From: Pomphorhynchus laevis
Taxonomy: Eukaryota; Acanthocephala; Palaeacanthocephala; Echinorhynchida; Pomphorhynchidae
NCBI GenBank assembly: GCA_012934845.2
Contig: WNNJ02003115.1
Span: 1 to 64,000, forward strand
Length of the DNA stretch: 64,000 bases
Direction of reading: 5' to 3'
Position numbers and translations under genes: made by a program
Shown here: positions 1 through 11,248 of the stretch, piece after piece
How the letters are laid out: the number at the start of each line of letters is the position of its first letter
How positions within the stretch are numbered: the first letter of the stretch is position 1
The notes under the pieces: generated by a model
The model's database searches: none
Told to the model about the DNA's origin: nothing
Seen by the model: the letters and a program-made list of their open reading frames with translations, nothing else

Positions 1-68
<68 letters not shown>
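1..68. repeat. (AT)n microsatellite
   Basis: Uninterrupted AT dinucleotide run from the window edge to the first satellite unit. It may extend beyond the window. Confidence 0.97.
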
Positions 69-73
<5 letters not shown>

Positions 74-3000
74 CCGGGTACTCATCATTTCGATGCTGAA
101 GTGGTCGTCTAGTAGTGACATGGTGATTGAAAGTCGTAAATCTAAGTCCAGTCTATCAAGCAACACCATTTAGTATAAATGCCGTATTTCGTAAGAAATC
201 CTGGACCGTTGTCTACTCAGCACATCCGTGCACTACTATTATACCTGTCGTATCCATATGGGATCCAACGAGTGCTGCGACAATTCAGCAACAACCTCTG
301 TCTAGTGTTTAAGGATGGTCCGCACAGCAATTCGATCTGGTTAAGTGCGTAAGCCTCAGACAATTAAGCAAAGTGTCGGAAACGCCTTTACTCACAATGT
401 CACACAGGCAACCGAAACGACCAGTGTGTACCTAATTCTACTGATAAGTGTTGCCGGGTACTCATCATTTCGATGCTGAAGTGATCGTACAGAAGTGACA
501 TGGTGATTGAAAGTCGTGAATCTAAGTCCAGTCTATCGAGCAACACCATTTAATATAAATACCGTATTTCGCAAGAAATCCTGGACCGTTGTCTACTCAG
601 CACATCTATGCACTACTATTATACCTGCCGTATCCATTTAGGATCCAACGAGTGCAGCGACAATTCAGCAACAACCTCTGCCTAGTGTTTAAGGATGGTC
701 CGCACAGCAATTCGATGTTGTTAAGAGCGTAAGCCTCAGACAGTTAAGCAAAGTGTCGGAAACGCCATTATTCACAATGTCACACAGGCAACCGAAACGA
801 CCAGTGTGTACCTCATTCTACTGATGAGTGTTGCCGGGTACTAATCATTTCGATGCTGACGTGGTCGTCTAGAAGTGACATGGTGATTGAAAGTCGTGAA
901 TCTAAGTCCAGTCTATCAAGCAACACCATTTAGTATAAATGCCGTATTTCGTAAGAAATCCTGGACCGGGGTCTACTCAGCACATCCGTGCACTATTATA
1001 CCTGTCTTATCCATATAGGATCCAACGAGTGCAGCGACAATCCAGCAACAACCTCTGCCTAGTGTTTAAGGATGGTCCGCACAGCAATTCGATCTTGTTA
1101 AGAGCGTAAGCCTCAAACAATTAAGCAGTGTCGGAAACGCCATTATTCACAATGTCACACAGGCAACCGAAACGACCAGTGTGTACCTCATTCTACTGAT
1201 GAGTGTTGCCGGGTACTAATCATTTCGATGCTGAAGTGGTCGTCTAGAAGTGACATGGTGATTGAAAGTCGTGAATCTAAGTCCAGTCTATCAAGCAACA
1301 CCATTTAGTATAAATGCCGTATTTCGAAAGAAATCCTGGACCGTTGTCTACTCAGCACATCTATGCACTACTATTATACCTGCCGTATCCATTTAGGATC
1401 CAACGAGTGCAGCGACAATTCAGCAACAACCTCTGCCTAGTGTTTAAGGATGATCCGCACAGCAATTCGATCTTGTTAAGAGCGTAAGCCTCAAACCATT
1501 ATGCAAAGTGTCGGAAAAGCCATTATTCACAATGTCACACAGGCAACCGAAACGACCAGTGTGTACCTCATTCGACTGTTGAGTGTTGCCGGGTACTAAT
1601 CAATTCGATGCTGAAGTGGTCGTCTAGAAGTGACATGGTGATTGAAAGTCGTGAATCTAAGTCCAGTCTATCAAGCAACACCATTTAGTATAAATGCCAT
1701 ATTTCGTAAGAAATCCTGGACCGTTGTCTACTCAGAACATCTATGCACTACTATTATACCTGCCGTATCCATTTAGTATCCAACAAGTGCAGCGACAATT
1801 CAGCAACAACCTCTGCCTAGTGTTTAAGGATGGTCCGCACAGCAATTCGATCTTGTTAAGAGCGTAAGCCTCAAACAATTAAGCAAAGTGTCGGAAACGC
1901 CATTATTCACAATGTCACACAGGCAACCGAAACGACCAGTGTGTACCTCATTCTACTGATGAGTGTTGCCGGGTACTAATCAATTCGATGCTGAAGTGGT
2001 CGTCTAGAAGTGACATGGTGATTGAAAGTCGTGAATCTAAGTCCAGTCTATCAAGCAACACCATTTAGTATAAATGCCATATTTCGTAAGAAATCCTGGA
2101 CCGTTGTCTACTCAGCACATCCGTGCACTACTATTATACCTGCCGTATCCATTTAGGATCCAACGAGTGCAGCGACAATTCAGCAACAACCTCTGCCTAG
2201 TGTTTAAGGATGGTCCGCACAGCAATTCGATCTTGTTAAGAGCGTAAGCCTCAGACAATTAAGCAAAGTGTCGGAAACGCCTTTATTCACAATATCACAC
2301 AGGCAACCGAAACGACCAGTGTGTACCTCATTCTACTGATGAGTGTTGTCGGGTACTCATCATTTCGATGATGAAGTGGTCGTCTAGAAGTGACATGGTG
2401 ATTGAAAGTCGTGAATCTAAGTCCAGTCTATCAAGCAACACCATTTAGTATAAATGCCGTATTTCGTAAGAAATCCTGGAGCGTTGTCTACTCAGTACAT
2501 CCGTGCACTACTATTATACCTGACGTATCCTTTTAGGATACAACGAGTGCAGCGACAATTCAGCAACAACCTCTGCCTAGTGTTTAAGGATGGTCCGCAC
2601 AGCAATTCGATCTGGTTAAGAGCGTAAGCCTCAGACAATTAAGCAAAGTGTCGGAAACGCCTTTATTCACAATGTCACACAGGCAACCGAAACGACCAGT
2701 GTGTACCTCATTCTACTGATGAGTTGTTGCCGGGTACTAATCATTTCGATGCTGAAGTGGTCGTCTAGTAGTGACATGGTGATTGAAAGTCGTAAATCTA
2801 AGTCCAGTCTATCAAGCAACACCATTTAGTATAAATGCCGTATTTCGTAAGAAATCCTGGACCGTTGTCTACTCAGCACATCCGTGCACTATTATACCTG
2901 TCGTATCCATATGGGATCCAACGAGTGCTGCGACAATTCAGCAACAACCTCTGCCTAGTGTTTAAGGATGGTCCGCACAGCAATTCGATCTGGTTAAGTG

Positions 3001-6000
3001 CGTAAGCCTCAGACAATTAAGCAAAGTGTCGGAAACGCCTTTACTCACAATGTCACACAGGCAACCGAAACGACCAGTGTGTACCTCATTCTACTGATGA
3101 GTGTTGCCGGGTACTCATCATTTCGATGCTGAAGTGGTCGTCTAGAAGTGACATGGTGATTGAAAGTCGTGAATCTAAGTCCAGTCTATCAAGCAACACC
3201 ATTTAGTATAAATGCCGTATTTCGAAAGAAATCCTGGACCGTTGTCTACTCAGCACATCTATGCACTACTATTATACCTGCCGTATCCATTTAGGATCCA
3301 ACGAGTGCAGCGACAATTCAGCAACAACCTCTGCCTAGTGTTTAAGGATGATCCGCACAGCAATTCGATCTTGTTAAGAGCGTAAGCCTCAAACAATTAA
3401 GCAGTGTCGGAAACGCCATTATTCACAATGTCACACAGGCAACCGAAACGACCAGTGTGTACCTAATTCTACTGATAAGTGTTGCCGGGTACTCATCATT
3501 TCGATGCTGAAGTGATCGTACAGAAGTGACATGGTGATTGAAAGTCGTGAATCTAAGTCCAGTCTATCGAGCAACACCATTTAATATAAATACCGTATTT
3601 CGTAAGAAATCCTGGACCGTTGTCTACTCAGCACATCTATGCACTACTATTATACCTGCCGTATCCATTTAGGATCCAACGAGTGCAGCGACAATTCAGC
3701 AACAACCTCTGCCTAGTGTTTAAGGATGGTCCGCACAGCAATTCGATGTTGTTAAGAGCGTAAGCCTCAGACAGTTAAGCAAATTGTCGGAAACGCCATT
3801 ATTCACAATGTCACACAGGCAACCGAAACGACCAGTGTGTACCTCATTCTACTGATGAGTGTTGCCGGGTACTAATCATTTCGATGCTGAAGTGGTCGTC
3901 TAGAAGTGACATGGTGATTGAAAGTCGTGAATCTAAGTCCAGTCTATCAAGCAACACCATTTAGTATAAATGCCGTATTTCGTAAGAAATCCTGGACCGT
4001 TGTCTACTCAGCACATCCGTGCACTATTATACCTGTCGTATCCATATAGGATCCAACGAGTGCAGCGACAATCCAGCAACAACCTCTGCCTAGTGTTTAA
4101 GGATGGTCCGCACAGCAATTCGATCTTGTTAAGAGCGTAAGCCTCAAACAATTAAGCAGTGTCGGAAACGCCATTATTCACAATGTCACACAGGCAACCG
4201 AAACGACCAGTGTGTACCTCATTCTACTGATGAGTGTTGCCGGGTACTAATCATTTCGATGCTGAAGTGGTCGTCTAGAAGTGACATGGTGATTGAAAGT
4301 CGTGAATCTAAGTCCAGTCTATCAAGCAACACCATTTAGTATAAATGCCGTATTTCGTAAGAAATCCTGGAGCGTTGTCTACTCAGTACATCCGTGCACT
4401 ACTATTATACCTGACGTATCCATTTAGGATCCAACGAGTGCAGCGACAATTCAGCAACAACCTCTGCCTAGTGTTTAAGGATGGTCCGCACAGCAATTTG
4501 ATCTGGTTAAGAGCGTAAGCCTCAGACAATTAAGCAAAGTGTCGGAAACGCCATTATTCACAATGTCACACAGGCAACCGAAACGACCAGTGTGTACCTC
4601 ATTCTACTGATGAGTGTTGCCGGGTACTAATCATTTCGATGCTGAAGTGGTCGTCTAGTAGTGACATGGTGATTGAAAGTCGTAAATCTAAGTCCAGTCT
4701 ATCAAGCAACACCATTTAGTATAAATGCCGTATTTCGTAAGAAATCCTGGACCGTTGTCTACTCAGCACATCCGTGCACTATTATACCTGTCGTATCCAT
4801 ATGGGATCCAACGAGTGCTGCGACAATTCAGCAACAACCTCTGCCTAGTGTTTAAGGATGGTCCGCACAGCAATTCGATCTGGTTAAGTGCGTAAGCCTC
4901 AGACAATTAAGCAAAGTGTCGGAAACGCCTTTACTCACAATGTCACACAGGCAACCGAAACGACCAGTGTGTACCTCATTCTACTGATGAGTGTTGCCGG
5001 GTACTCATCATTTCGATGCTGAAGTGGTCGTCTAGAAGTGACATGGTGATTGAAAGTCGTGAATCTAAGTCCAGTCTATCAAGCAACACCATTTATTATA
5101 AATGCCATATTTCGTAAGAAATCCTGGACCGTTGTCTACTCAGAACATCTATGCACTACTATTATACCTGCCGTATCCATTTAGTATCCAACGAGTGCAG
5201 CGACAATTCAGCAACAACCTCTGCCTAGTGTTTAAGGATGGTCCGCACAGCAATTCGATCTTGTTAAGAGCGTAAGCCTCAAACAATTAAGCAAAGTGTC
5301 GGAAACGCCATTATTCACAATGTCACACAGGCAACCGAAACGACCAGTGTGTACCTCATTCTACTGATGAGTGTTGCCGGGTACTAATCATTTCGATGCT
5401 GAAGTGGTCGTCTAGAAGTGACATGGTGATTGAAAGTCGTGAATCTAAGTCCAGTCTATCAAGCAACACCATTTATTATAAATGCCATATTTCGTAAGAA
5501 ATCCTGGACCGTTGTCTACTCAGAACATCTATGCACTACTATTATACCTGCCGTATCCATTTAGTATCCAACGAGTGCAGCGACAATTCAGCAACAACCT
5601 CTGCCTAGTGTTTAAGGATGGTCCGCACAGCAATTCGATCTGGTTAAGAGCGTAAGCCTCAGAAATTAAGCAAAGTGTCGGAAACGCCTTTATTCACAAT
5701 GTCACACAGGCAACCGAAACGACCAGTGTGTACCTCATTCTACTGATGAGTGTTGCCGGGTACTAATCATTTCGATGCTGAAGTGGTCGTCTAGAAGTGA
5801 CATGGTGACTGAAAGTCGTGAATCGAAGTCCAGTCTATCAAGCAACACCATTTAGTATAAATGCCGTATTTCGTAAGAAATCCTGGACCGTTGTCTACTC
5901 AGCACATCCGTGCACTACTATTATACCTGCCGTATCCATTTAGGATCCAACGAGTGCAGCGACAATTCAGCAACAACCTCTGCCTAGTGTTTAAGGATGG

Positions 6001-6712
6001 TCCGCACAGCAATTCGATCTGGTTAAGAGCGTAAGCCTCAGACAATTAAGCAAAGTGTCGGAAACGCCTTTATTCACAATGTCACACAGGCAACCGAAAC
6101 GACCAGTGTGTACCTCATTCTACTGATGAGTGTTGCCGGGTACTAATCATTTCGATGCTGAAGTGGTCGTCTAGAAGTGACATGGTGATTGAAAGTCGTG
6201 AATCTAAGTCCAGTCTATCAAGCAACACCATTTAGTATAAATGCCGTATTTCGTAAGAAATCCTGGACCGTTGTCTACTCAGCACATCCGTGCACTACTA
6301 TTATACCTGCCGTATCCATTTAGGATCCAACGAGTGCAGCGACAATTCAGCAACAACCTCTGCCTAGTGTTTAAGGATGGTCCGCACAGCAATTCGATGT
6401 TGTTAAGAGCGTAAGCCTCAGACAATTAAGCAAAGTGTCGGAAACGCCTTTATTCACAATGTCACACAGGCAACCGAAACGACCAGTGTGTATCCTCATT
6501 CTACTGATGAGTGTTGCCGGGTACTCATCATTTCGATGCTGAAGTGGTCGTCTAGAAGTGACATGGTGATTGAAAGTCGTGAATCTAAGTCCAGTCTATC
6601 AAGCAACACCATTTAGTATAAATGCCGTATTTCGTAAGAAATCCTGGAGCGTTGTCTACTCAGCACATCCGTACACTACTATTATACCTACCGTATCCAT
6701 TTAGGATCAAAC
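69..6712 (+). repeat. ~380-bp tandem satellite, 17 full units plus a partial
   Basis: Units start, counted at the TTGCCGGGTA block, at 71, 451, 831, 1206, 1586, 1966, 2346, 2727, 3104, 3482, 3862, 4237, 4617, 4994, 5374, 5753, 6133 and 6514. Spacing is 375-381 bp, with differences from 1-5 bp indels. The last unit breaks off near 6712. Units are not equally alike: 71, 2727 and 4617 share one set of variants and 451 and 3482 another, so blocks of several units have been copied together. The ~60-codon open frames inside units 71, 2727 and 4617 are chance by-products. The unit carries a hammerhead-type RNA motif and shares about 270 bp of recognisable similarity with the foldback near 53.3-53.56 kb. 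Confidence 0.97.
787..878 (+). ncRNA. Hammerhead ribozyme strands, permuted order (representative satellite unit)
   Basis: Three segments carry the hammerhead core. Segment A, 787-802: GGCAACC, then GAA, then ACGACC. Segment B, 813-835: UCAUUCUA, then CUGAUGA, then GUGUUGCC. Segment C, 863-878: GGUCGUC, then UAGAAGUGA. Helix II pairs GGCAACC with GUGUUGCC (one bulged U). Helix III pairs ACGACC with GGUCGU (6 bp, including the A15.1-U16.1 pair). Helix I pairs UCAUUCUA with UAGAAGUGA (8 bp, one bulged G). The predicted cut follows C869 in GUC. The order A-B-C is not one of the three natural hammerhead permutations. In the tandem array, B of one unit (813-835) can nest with A (1162-1177) and C (1238-1253) of the next, giving a type I fold with a 326-nt loop II. 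Fourteen of 17 unit junctions keep CUGAUGA. Activity is inferred. Confidence 0.6.
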
Positions 6713-7199
6713 GAGTGCCTTATCCGAGACTTATCCGAGATTCGAGCTTTCGCTATTCGTACTTGGCTTGCGCTCATGACTGCGAGGCTACGAATCCAGG
6801 ATTACCAGATTTCACACAGTATATGAAACTTTCCATCATGATAGCCAGAAACTGCATTGTCCGAGATTCTTCTCTGGCATGCTTATTATAGATTTTATCG
6901 TATGAGATCATGAAGATCGATTGAAATCGGGGCTGGTGATCTTTTGATAGATGCTTATTTATGTAATGAATAGTTGCTAGGTCACACGAGGTGACTTTCG
7001 CATTGAAAACCAGCTACAGAATCCTTCCTTCATGATATCCAATTCCATACACCCTGACTACTAACGGCCACATTGCCACAGCCGTGTTCGTTTCGCCCGC
7101 TTTTTGATAGCGACAGCTCGAATCTCGGATAAGTCAAATTTCAAAAGGCGAATAGTTGGTAGTCCGCCTTCTGATGAGCCCGGGGCTACCAACATGTGG
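6713..7199. other. Unique sequence without a recognisable gene
   Basis: Between the broken last satellite unit and the minisatellite. A short ACTTATCCGAG repeat marks the junction near 6720. Open frames here show no recognisable domain, and no RNA gene was seen. Confidence 0.5.
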
Positions 7200-7350
7200 C
7201 AAAATCCTGAAATTTCAGCTCCTGAAATCTGGAGCTGAAAGGTCCAGATTTCAGGAGCTGAAAGTCCAGATTTCAGGAGCTGAAATCTGGAGCTGAAATC
7301 TGGAACTGAAATCTGGAACTGAAATCTGGATCTGAAATCTGGAACTGAAA
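7200..7350. repeat. 13-bp minisatellite with internal inversion
   Basis: About ten copies of a unit close to GAAATCTGGAACT. The first part (7208-7275) also holds the unit in reverse orientation (CCAGATTTCAGGAGCTGAAA), so it can form hairpins. The downstream part is a simple head-to-tail run that leads directly into the left inverted repeat at 7341. Confidence 0.9.
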
Positions 7351-7596
7351 TTGTATGTTTATTAGAAACCAAAATTGTTTTAAGGTCAAAATTGTTTTAT
7401 ACGATGACAACATGCCAGAAATCATGATGGATCGAGGTGCTATCGAGACACGTATTGCATTCTCCAATTCTTCTTTCAACCTACTAGGCACGGCATACAT
7501 ATATCCTTTGTTTCTCTGCAAATTCCGCCAAACATCCTGGATATAAATTGACTGAATATACAAATTGTCTTGATAATAAATACTTACAATATTTGT

Positions 7597-9588
7597 AGAA
7601 TAGAATAGAATTTATTTAGAGTGACCTTTGTGGTAAAATAGAACCATTTACAGGCCCACTATAAAAATTAAAAGACAAGTTTACGTCCGATGAATGTTTG
7701 AACTTGTATGTAGAGTTATTGAATTGATTGCGGCTGAAAGTGTTATTTTAGTTCGTTTGCAAGAAGTATGGCGATCAAGGAAGTTTTGAAGTGTTTAAGC
7801 GACGTCAATGATTTTGTGTCTCGAGGAAGTTTGTTCCAGAGGCGTGGTGCAGCGATGTTGAACGCACGATATCCGTGATTACCGTTGTGACTGGGGACGA
7901 AAAGCGAGTAGGAGCGATGACTTCTTAGGGAGAGACCAGTCGTCATATAGGATGCGCTATCAGGAAGATATAGATAAGGAGGGTTGTGCCGGAATTTGAT
8001 TTGCCATGCAAGTGTGAGAATTTGAGAGGTTATGCGGCTCGGAATGTCGAGCCAGTTAAGGATGCGGAGGATGTTGGAGATGTGGTCGTACTTGCGAAGG
8101 CGGAAGATGACTATAGCAGCCGTGTGCAGAATCCTTTGTAAATAGTGAAATTGATATGCTGGACAGTTTACGAGAAGACCTAAGCAATATTCTAGATGAG
8201 GCATGAAAAGGCTGGAGATTAAAATAGCTGTCGATTTGACGTCGAGGTTTCTACGGACACTTCGAATGTCACGGAGGATGAGGGAGCATGAACTGATCTT
8301 GCTACGAATGAAAGGCAGAAACGAAAGATTATTGTCAAAAGGGACACCGAGGATTGTCATGATAGTCACTTCTGGTAGACGGAAATTTTGTATGAATACT
8401 GGAAAATCGAGGGTGTAAGAGTGGCGCGGTGTTATCCACATCATGTTAGATTTCTCGTTGTTTAAAAGCATATGGATTGAACAAAGATATGCGTGAATAG
8501 CAGAGAGGCAAGCCGATGCATCGGAAGCGAGGTTGGATGCAGATGTTATTGTGCATGATGCATATATTACTATATCGTCAGCGTACTGAATAACTTCAAA
8601 GCCGAAAGGGACCACGATGGAAGATAAATCACCAAAGAAGAAGGGTGAAAAGAAGCGGCCCTGAAACGGGTCATTGTGGTACACCGCAGCTGAGAGGAAC
8701 CGGCGCAGAATAGTTGGAGTTGGAGACTACGTGATAAGAGCGATTTGAGAGGTAGGATTTGTACCAAGAAATGACATGAGACGAGAAGCAGTAACGTTGT
8801 CTGAGACATGAGAGAAGTATAGTGTGATCAACTACATCAAAGGCGGAGGATAAATCAAGTGAAATTACAAGGCTTACTAGATGTTTGTCAAGAGCAAGAA
8901 GTAGATCATTGGAGAGTTTTGTGCATGCGGTCATAGTAGAATGTTGTGGTCGATATGCTGATTGAAAAGGTGGAAACATAGAATTTGATGATATGTAGTT
9001 GCTTACCTGTCTGAGGATGATACGCTCGAAAAGTTTTGAGATGGTCGCAAGGTTTGATATTGGTCTATAAGAGGAGGCGGAACTTGGATCAAGATGATGC
9101 TTCTTTAATAATGGGCGAACTATGGCATGTTTGAACGACGAAGGGTAGTGTGATAAATGGATAGACATGTTGAAGACACTTGTGAGATAAGGGCTGATGG
9201 TGTAACTTAGTAACTTTAGAATGTATGTTGGAACAGGATCGAGAGGAGAGGTTGAATTGGGTAATCGTGCTAGGGCATCAGATACGCTTTCGATAGATAA
9301 AAGTGAAAAGTGAAACAGTTCAGTATGATATGGGGCAAGGTAGGAGAAACTAGAAGATAATGGTACGTGGATTGAGGTCAAAGTTCGAGCTATTTTGCGT
9401 TGCAAATGAGATGCGAATTGGTTGGAAGTGATAGAGATAGACGTGACGGATTTGTTTCTACCCAAAAGGTTATTAATGGATTTCCACGCGTATTGATGAT
9501 TGTCACGCAAAGATGTTTTGCTTTGCCAGTACGAGGAGCATTTTGAGTTCAAAAGATATCGGTATTTGCTTCAAAATTCGAGGTATTC
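7597..9588 (-). mobile_element. LINE family A, CR1/L2-like, 5'-truncated
   Basis: A non-LTR retrotransposon lying on the minus strand. Its 3' end is an AAATAAATTCTATTCTATTC-type tail (seen reversed at 7597-7620), typical of CR1/L2 elements that end in a short microsatellite. Only reverse transcriptase and the C-terminal region are present; ORF1 and endonuclease are missing, so it is 5'-truncated. It sits between inverted repeats and is clearly different from the LINE B copies in this window. Confidence 0.85.
7743..9552 (-). pseudogene. LINE A reverse transcriptase, frameshifted
   Basis: Two overlapping frames, 8671-9552 then 7743-8684, together cover the RT. The first has SSYRPISNLATISKLFERII, the LDLSSAFDVVDH block (catalytic Asp) and ends at CGVPQ. 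The second has IQYADDIVIYA (the YADD catalytic box), the thumb region and the CR1/L2-type C-terminus AAPRLWNKLPRDTKSL. The frame changes close to 8680, just after the GVPQ motif, so a single RT protein cannot be read from this copy. The protein would copy the element's own RNA at the target site. Nothing suggests use by the host. Confidence 0.85.
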
Positions 9589-9689
9589 TGACCTTAAAAA
9601 AATTTGGTTTCTAATAAACATACAATTTCAGTTCCGCTCGCTTCGCTCGCGGTAAATCTTGTCCACCAAGATTGTAAAACAATCAAACT

Positions 9690-9795
9690 ACAATCTTCGA
9701 CGACAACCAACGACAACTTTCGACGACAACTAACGACAACCATCGACAACCATCCGCTTGACAATTATCGACAACCATCGACGACATCCGCTCGC
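9690..9795 (+). repeat. CGACAAC-rich 5' UTR of LINE B
   Basis: Irregular repeats of CGACAAC/CGACAACCAT just upstream of the ORF1 start. The LINE B copy at 61405 has only a short version of this stretch, so repeat number varies between copies. It may hold the internal promoter, which is inference only. Confidence 0.7.
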
Positions 9796-9870
9796 TACTT
9801 ACAAGTAACGACTTGCAGACTAACGGAGTTTAAACATTCTTGATTATAACTAACTAATTAACATTTTATT

Positions 9871-11248
9871 ATGGCAAAGAGAAAGCTAACTAAAAATGTC
9901 GGCCAGCAACTCAAGTCCGTCAAGGAAGCTTACATCGAAAAGCAAATTGGATGCGACAACAAGAACTGCAATGTTTGGACTCACGTTGCCATTCCTTTCA
10001 CTGACGAGGACAACGTTTTAAATCGGAATTTCCTCTGCGGCTTCTGTTGTGCTGCCCTCGTAGGTAAGCTAATGAAGAATGACCACTCAAACGGTGGAGA
10101 CGTTCTGAACGCTAACAAAACAGATTTGTGCTCAATAAATAAACTTGATATCTCTCAGTCGACTCAGACCGCTGTTATACATGGAACATCAACAAACGAC
10201 AACATATCTTCCAATCTATCGTCGTCATCCGTTTGCTTACTAACTCCTTGGTCATCTATGAAACCCGTTCTTGAAACTTCTCAAACACACACTCCTCCTT
10301 TAACTACCGGATAAAACTTCCCTTAATCTTCATCTTCCTAACAATGCAAACAGTAAAGGCCTTCATCTCGTACCTCATTTTTCCTATTCATCCCCATATC
10401 TAAAAACATCTCATACTTCTTTCTTCTTGTAACGTACTCCTTACTCTACCTCTACCGTATCACTTCTCAATAATTTACATCCTTCTGTCAAAATTATCTC
10501 CAGTAACATCTCCGTTCAACCTATTCAACAATCCACTTCTGTCACACATGCTCCAACCGTATCACCTATTAATAATTTACATCCTTCCGTCATAATCATC
10601 TCCAGTAACATCTCCGATCAACCGATTCAACACTCCACTCCTGTCACACATGCTCCAAACTATCGTAAATCTTCGCTTAGCACCCATGTCGTTCCTACGT
10701 TTATCTGCTCTTCTGCCTCTACTGCTACCAGGTATTTCCGTCCACCACTACGTAATCGTTTTCCTTCGCGCGATCGATGCATTATCATATCTAATTTAAA
10801 GGTTTCCGAATCTGCTTCTCCTCAATGTCGCCTCGATGATGATGTATCTGCTTTGAGGTCTATCCTAGCAACCATTCTTCCTGATAATAATCCATCCCTC
10901 TTCAATAATATCGCTCCTGTATCTTTGATCCGTTTAAACAAATCCACTAAATCCAATCATCTCAGTCCTCCACTCTTAAAAATCGTTTTCCGACATAGTT
11001 CACACGCCTCTTCTGTACTCTCCCAAAGTTTTAAACTTCTTACCACTTCGTCTACTTGCCGTATCTTTCCTGACCGCTCCCCTTCTGATATAGCCCAGCT
11101 CAATTTAGCTCGCATTGAGAAACATCGACGTGAAACAAACGGCGAGTCATCCTTATCTATACGTCAAATCAACGGAAATTTTCACGTTGTACACACAAGG
11201 CCAAAAATTCGATGGCGTCCCATCTCTCCCCCTTGTCTTGTTCGCTAG
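9871..11248 (+). pseudogene. LINE B ORF1 (PHD-like zinc finger plus RRM-like domain)
   Basis: The frame opens at 9871 (MAKRKLTKNVGQQL). A PHD-like cysteine/histidine cluster follows at about residues 30-65: CDNKNCNVWTH, later FLCGFCC. The middle is Ser/Thr/Pro-rich and has an internal ~102-bp duplication (10470-10670). The second half (about 10770-11248) has an RRM-like fold signature, RCIIISNLK (RNP2-like) and LLKIVFRHS (RNP1-like), as in other CR1/L2 ORF1 proteins that bind the element RNA. The first frame stops at 10314 and the last open part is 10853-11248, so this copy is broken. The nearly identical start at 61533 confirms the ATG. Confidence 0.8.

Larger units (their letters stand above)
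7341..9635. repeat. ~47-bp inverted repeats flanking LINE A
   Basis: 7341-7388 (GGAACTGAAATTGTATG... to ...TTAAGGTCA) recurs as its reverse complement at 9589-9635, with only a few differences in the A/T run. The pair encloses the minus-strand LINE A. The right copy directly abuts the 5' end of LINE B. This is too long and wrongly oriented for a target-site duplication. It could be the inverted ends of a foldback element into which LINE A inserted, or an inverted duplication made at insertion. Confidence 0.8.

Noticed and set aside
821-870. A compact hammerhead using only GAAA to CUGAUGA within 22 nt of one unit
   Set aside because: There is no room for helices I and III between them; the real partners lie downstream at GGUCGUC and UAGAAGUGA.
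127-4855. Three near-identical ~60-codon open frames at 127, 2783 and 4673
   Set aside because: They are the same stretch of three satellite units of one subtype; other units have stops there. No coding signal beyond the repeat.
6713-6891. 89-residue frame crossing the satellite edge
   Set aside because: Half of it is satellite sequence and the rest has no recognisable domain.
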